NCBI RefSeq assembly: GCF_000374065.1
Contig: NZ_KB893246.1
Location: 1 to 64,000, forward strand
DNA from: Spirosoma luteum DSM 19990
Lineage (GTDB): Bacteria; Bacteroidota; Bacteroidia; Cytophagales; Spirosomataceae
DNA length: 64,000 bases
Reading direction: 5' to 3'
Shown here: piece by piece, positions 61,695 through 64,000 of the stretch
How positions within the stretch are numbered: the first letter of the stretch is position 1
How the letters are laid out: every line of letters starts with the position of its first letter
Notes under the pieces: generated by a model
What the model saw: only the letters and a program-made list of their open reading frames with translations
What the model was told of the DNA's origin: nothing
Databases searched by the model: none
Translations under genes and position numbers: made by a program

Positions 61695-64000
61695 ATGCGC
61701 TGGGGTTTTAGTTTATTCTTCTTGTGTGCAGTACTGTCGGTGAGTTTTGCTCAAACAACATATTATGTAACCAGTACCGGTAGCGATGCCAACGACGGTA
61801 AGTCGGTGGAGAAACCATTAAAAACTTTGGCTAAAGTCAGCCAGCTTGCGCTCCAGCCTGGCGACGTGGTTTTGTTTCGTCGGGGCGACACCTTTCAGGG
61901 AACCTTGTCAATCAGCCGGTCTGGTACCGGATCAAAACCTATTCGGTTCGATGCCTTTGGCAGTGGCGCAAAACCACTGCTTGTTGGATCGATGCCGGTC
62001 ACAAACTGGACTAGCCTGGGTAATAATCGCTGGCAGGCTTCCTGCTCTGATTGTGGCGACCGCCTGACGGGGCTATATATGAACGGAATACCCCAGCCAT
62101 TAGGCCGCTACCCGAACGCCGACGCACCCAATCGGGGCAGCTTGACAGTACAATCGCACGTGGTTACGAGTCAGTTAACAACGCAGGAAGACCTGACAAG
62201 GGACTGGACAGGGGCTGAAATTGTGTTATTTCCCGGATACTGGGTTATAGACCGTGCAGCCATCAGGCAGCAGCAGGGAAATACCCTCTTTTTAGATGAC
62301 CCATCCACCTATCCAATCTCGGACGGTTGGCCCTGTTTTATCCAGAATCACCCGGCAACGCTCGACCAACCGGGAGAATGGTCTTATAATTCAAAAGATA
62401 GGACAATTCAATTGTATTCGGATCAGGTGAACCCGACCCAGCAACGCATCAGGGCTACGTCGGTTGACCGGGTTATCGATATTTCCAGCGCGTCTTTCAT
62501 TACCATTCAGAATCTGCACGTTGCTCAAGCCCGGGTATCGAACCTGTACGCATCGAACGTATCAAATTTAACGCTGATACAGGATGACTTTTCGGAAGCT
62601 GGCGAAGATGGTGTGGTCATAAAGGGTACAGGACATACGATTCTGGTTGATAACAGTTCCATTACGAACTGCAACAACAATGGATTTTATATTGACTCCT
62701 ACCAGGATTTTATTTTTCGGAATAGTACCATTCGCCACATTGGAGTGGTGGCGGGGCGGGGTAAGGGGGGCGATGGTCAGTATATCGGGTTTCAGTCCCA
62801 CGCCACGCAGCAGACGCTTATCGAAAACAACACGATTGACAGCGTTGGCTATAATGCCATCACCGTAGCGAATAACAGCATAGTCAGGAAGAACCTGATC
62901 GCTAATTTTTGCCTGGTGAAAAGCGACGGGGGGGGCATATACCTTTTTAATGGTAATCTGGCTTCCCTTCATAATATTCGTATCGAATCAAATATCATTC
63001 AGCGGGGTATTGGTACCTACGGAGATTTATCGGGTAAAACGCTCAGCGCAGCACATGGCATATTTTTAGACGACTGTGTAGAAAATGTGTCTATACTGGA
63101 CAACACCATTTTCAACTGCAATGGCTTTGGTATTCTTATGCACGCAGTTAACCACGTCAACGCACTCCGGAATACAAGTTACGATAATAGCCTTGGTCAG
63201 CTTTTACTATATAACTACAAAGCACCCTGTTTGCTCCGAGATAATACATTGACCAGAAACGTGCTGCTGGCCAAAACATTGGCTCAGTCGGTGGTTAGTT
63301 ATGCATCAGGTAATGACGACCTCGTCAAATTTGGCTTGATGGAGCATAACTACTACGCCCGCCCGTTCAAGGACCTATCGACTATCAAAACGGTTTCTAA
63401 CCACGATATAGTTGACAGCCTGGATCTACAGCAGTGGCAATCTCAATACGGCAGGGATCTTACCTCTGGGCAAAGCCCGCTTACGTATAAAGAGTACGCG
63501 GTGAAAAGCATGAACCCCGCAAGCCACCTGCTCACCACTTTCGACAAAACAACGGACGGGTGGGACACCTGGAGTCCGTATGGCAACAGTCAACTCACCT
63601 GGATCAACAGTCCCTTGCTTGATGGGGGGAGTTTACATTTTGGCATTCCCGACGTATCGAACAAGCGGGATTCCTACGCATTGCTGTTCAGAAGCATTCC
63701 GACCGTAACGAAAGCCCAAACATACCTGCTTCGGTTCGACGCTACCTCTTCTGCCCATAAAAAGATGGTTGTCTATATTCGACAGCGCGTCAGTCCTTAT
63801 CAGGATTTAACCCCTCGTTACGAGTTTTCAACGGGTCCCACCCGCCAGAGCTATGAATTTGCCCTGACGGTTTCTGCTACCGAAGCAGACCCACTGATCA
63901 GCTTTCAACTCCAGGACGAGAGACAGCCTGTCCTGTTCGACAATATCCGGCTCCAGAAAGCAGCTATCGAGTCAATCGATCCCAACAGTTGTATCAAACT
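61695..64000 (+). CDS. Secreted right-handed beta-helix protein, 3' end outside window
   Basis: At least 768 codons, open to the window edge. The signal peptide is MRWGFSLFFLCAVLSVSFAQ. It then follows the protein at 33311-37027 domain for domain: YYVTSTGSDANDGKSVEKP, LQPGDVVLFRRGDTFQGTL, NHPATLDQPGEWSYNS, ILVDNSSITNCNNNGFYID, SAAHGIFLDDC and a CBM-like stretch (GWDTWSPYGNSQLTW). Domains beyond residue 768 are not visible. An alternative ATG at 61674 overlaps the response regulator stop and would add seven residues before the signal peptide. Cotranscription with the response regulator is likely. Confidence 0.9.
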   Translation, partial: MRWGFSLFFLCAVLSVSFAQTTYYVTSTGSDANDGKSVEKPLKTLAKVSQLALQPGDVVLFRRGDTFQGTLSISRSGTGSKPIRFDAFGSGAKPLLVGSMPVTNWTSLGNNRWQASCSDCGDRLTGLYMNGIPQPLGRYPNADAPNRGSLTVQSHVVTSQLTTQEDLTRDWTGAEIVLFPGYWVIDRAAIRQQQGNTLFLDDPSTYPISDGWPCFIQNHPATLDQPGEWSYNSKDRTIQLYSDQVNPTQQRIRATSVDRVIDISSASFITIQNLHVAQARVSNLYASNVSNLTLIQDDFSEAGEDGVVIKGTGHTILVDNSSITNCNNNGFYIDSYQDFIFRNSTIRHIGVVAGRGKGGDGQYIGFQSHATQQTLIENNTIDSVGYNAITVANNSIVRKNLIANFCLVKSDGGGIYLFNGNLASLHNIRIESNIIQRGIGTYGDLSGKTLSAAHGIFLDDCVENVSILDNTIFNCNGFGILMHAVNHVNALRNTSYDNSLGQLLLYNYKAPCLLRDNTLTRNVLLAKTLAQSVVSYASGNDDLVKFGLMEHNYYARPFKDLSTIKTVSNHDIVDSLDLQQWQSQYGRDLTSGQSPLTYKEYAVKSMNPASHLLTTFDKTTDGWDTWSPYGNSQLTWINSPLLDGGSLHFGIPDVSNKRDSYALLFRSIPTVTKAQTYLLRFDATSSAHKKMVVYIRQRVSPYQDLTPRYEFSTGPTRQSYEFALTVSATEADPLISFQLQDERQPVLFDNIRLQKAAIESIDPNSCIK

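Overview
The window looks like a chromosomal segment of a Bacteroidota bacterium of the order Cytophagales, probably a Spirosoma-like genus (inference). The reasons are a SusC/SusD pair, proteins with type IX secretion (T9SS) C-terminal sorting domains, TAnnTTTG promoter elements, a LytTR regulator, menaquinone synthesis (MenA), and start sites with little Shine-Dalgarno signal. No rRNA, tRNA, CRISPR array, prophage or recognisable transposase was seen.

Layout. (1) 1-2.8 kb: the 3' part of a large repetitive surface protein. (2) 3.2-8.1 kb: a SUF iron-sulfur operon, sufC-sufD-sufS-sufE-DUF59 gene-bacilliredoxin, with no sufB in the window. (3) 8.1-12.3 kb: eboC, eboB and eboA on the minus strand, split by a two-gene plus-strand module (DUF4136 lipoprotein and beta-barrel protein). 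(4) 12.4-21.1 kb: a tandem SGNH esterase, ileS, a small HTH protein and a secreted purple-acid-type phosphatase. (5) 21.1-24.5 kb, minus: argS-glutathione peroxidase-menA. (6) 24.7-32.1 kb, minus: a SusC/SusD nutrient-uptake pair and a penicillin-acylase-family hydrolase. (7) 32.2-37.0 kb: a small lipoprotein and a large secreted right-handed beta-helix protein. (8) 38.0-58.1 kb: a 17-gene exopolysaccharide cluster on one strand, closed by a 28-bp perfect hairpin. (9) 58.2-64 kb: a glycosyltransferase, a stand-alone LytTR protein, an unrecognised one-TM protein, a single-domain response regulator and the start of a second beta-helix protein that is a clear paralogue of the one at 33-37 kb.

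How the genes fit together. The polysaccharide cluster holds an outer-membrane export protein, a Wzc-like chain-length/tyrosine-kinase protein, an initiating phosphoglycosyl transferase, a WecG/TagA-type transferase, a Wzx flippase, a Wzy-like polymerase, seven further glycosyltransferases, two methyltransferases, an epimerase-like protein and a surface lipoprotein. This is a nearly complete Wzx/Wzy assembly line without nucleotide-sugar synthesis genes. Paralogous beta-helix/CBM-like secreted proteins bracket the cluster in opposite orientation, and regulators lie on its right flank, so all may serve one matrix (inference).

The most unusual non-coding feature is a set of at least six imperfect inverted repeats with long arms in short intergenic gaps between 3.9 and 22.1 kb. 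Several arms are built of degenerate 4- to 8-base tandem words. They are distinct from the canonical terminators, which are also present.
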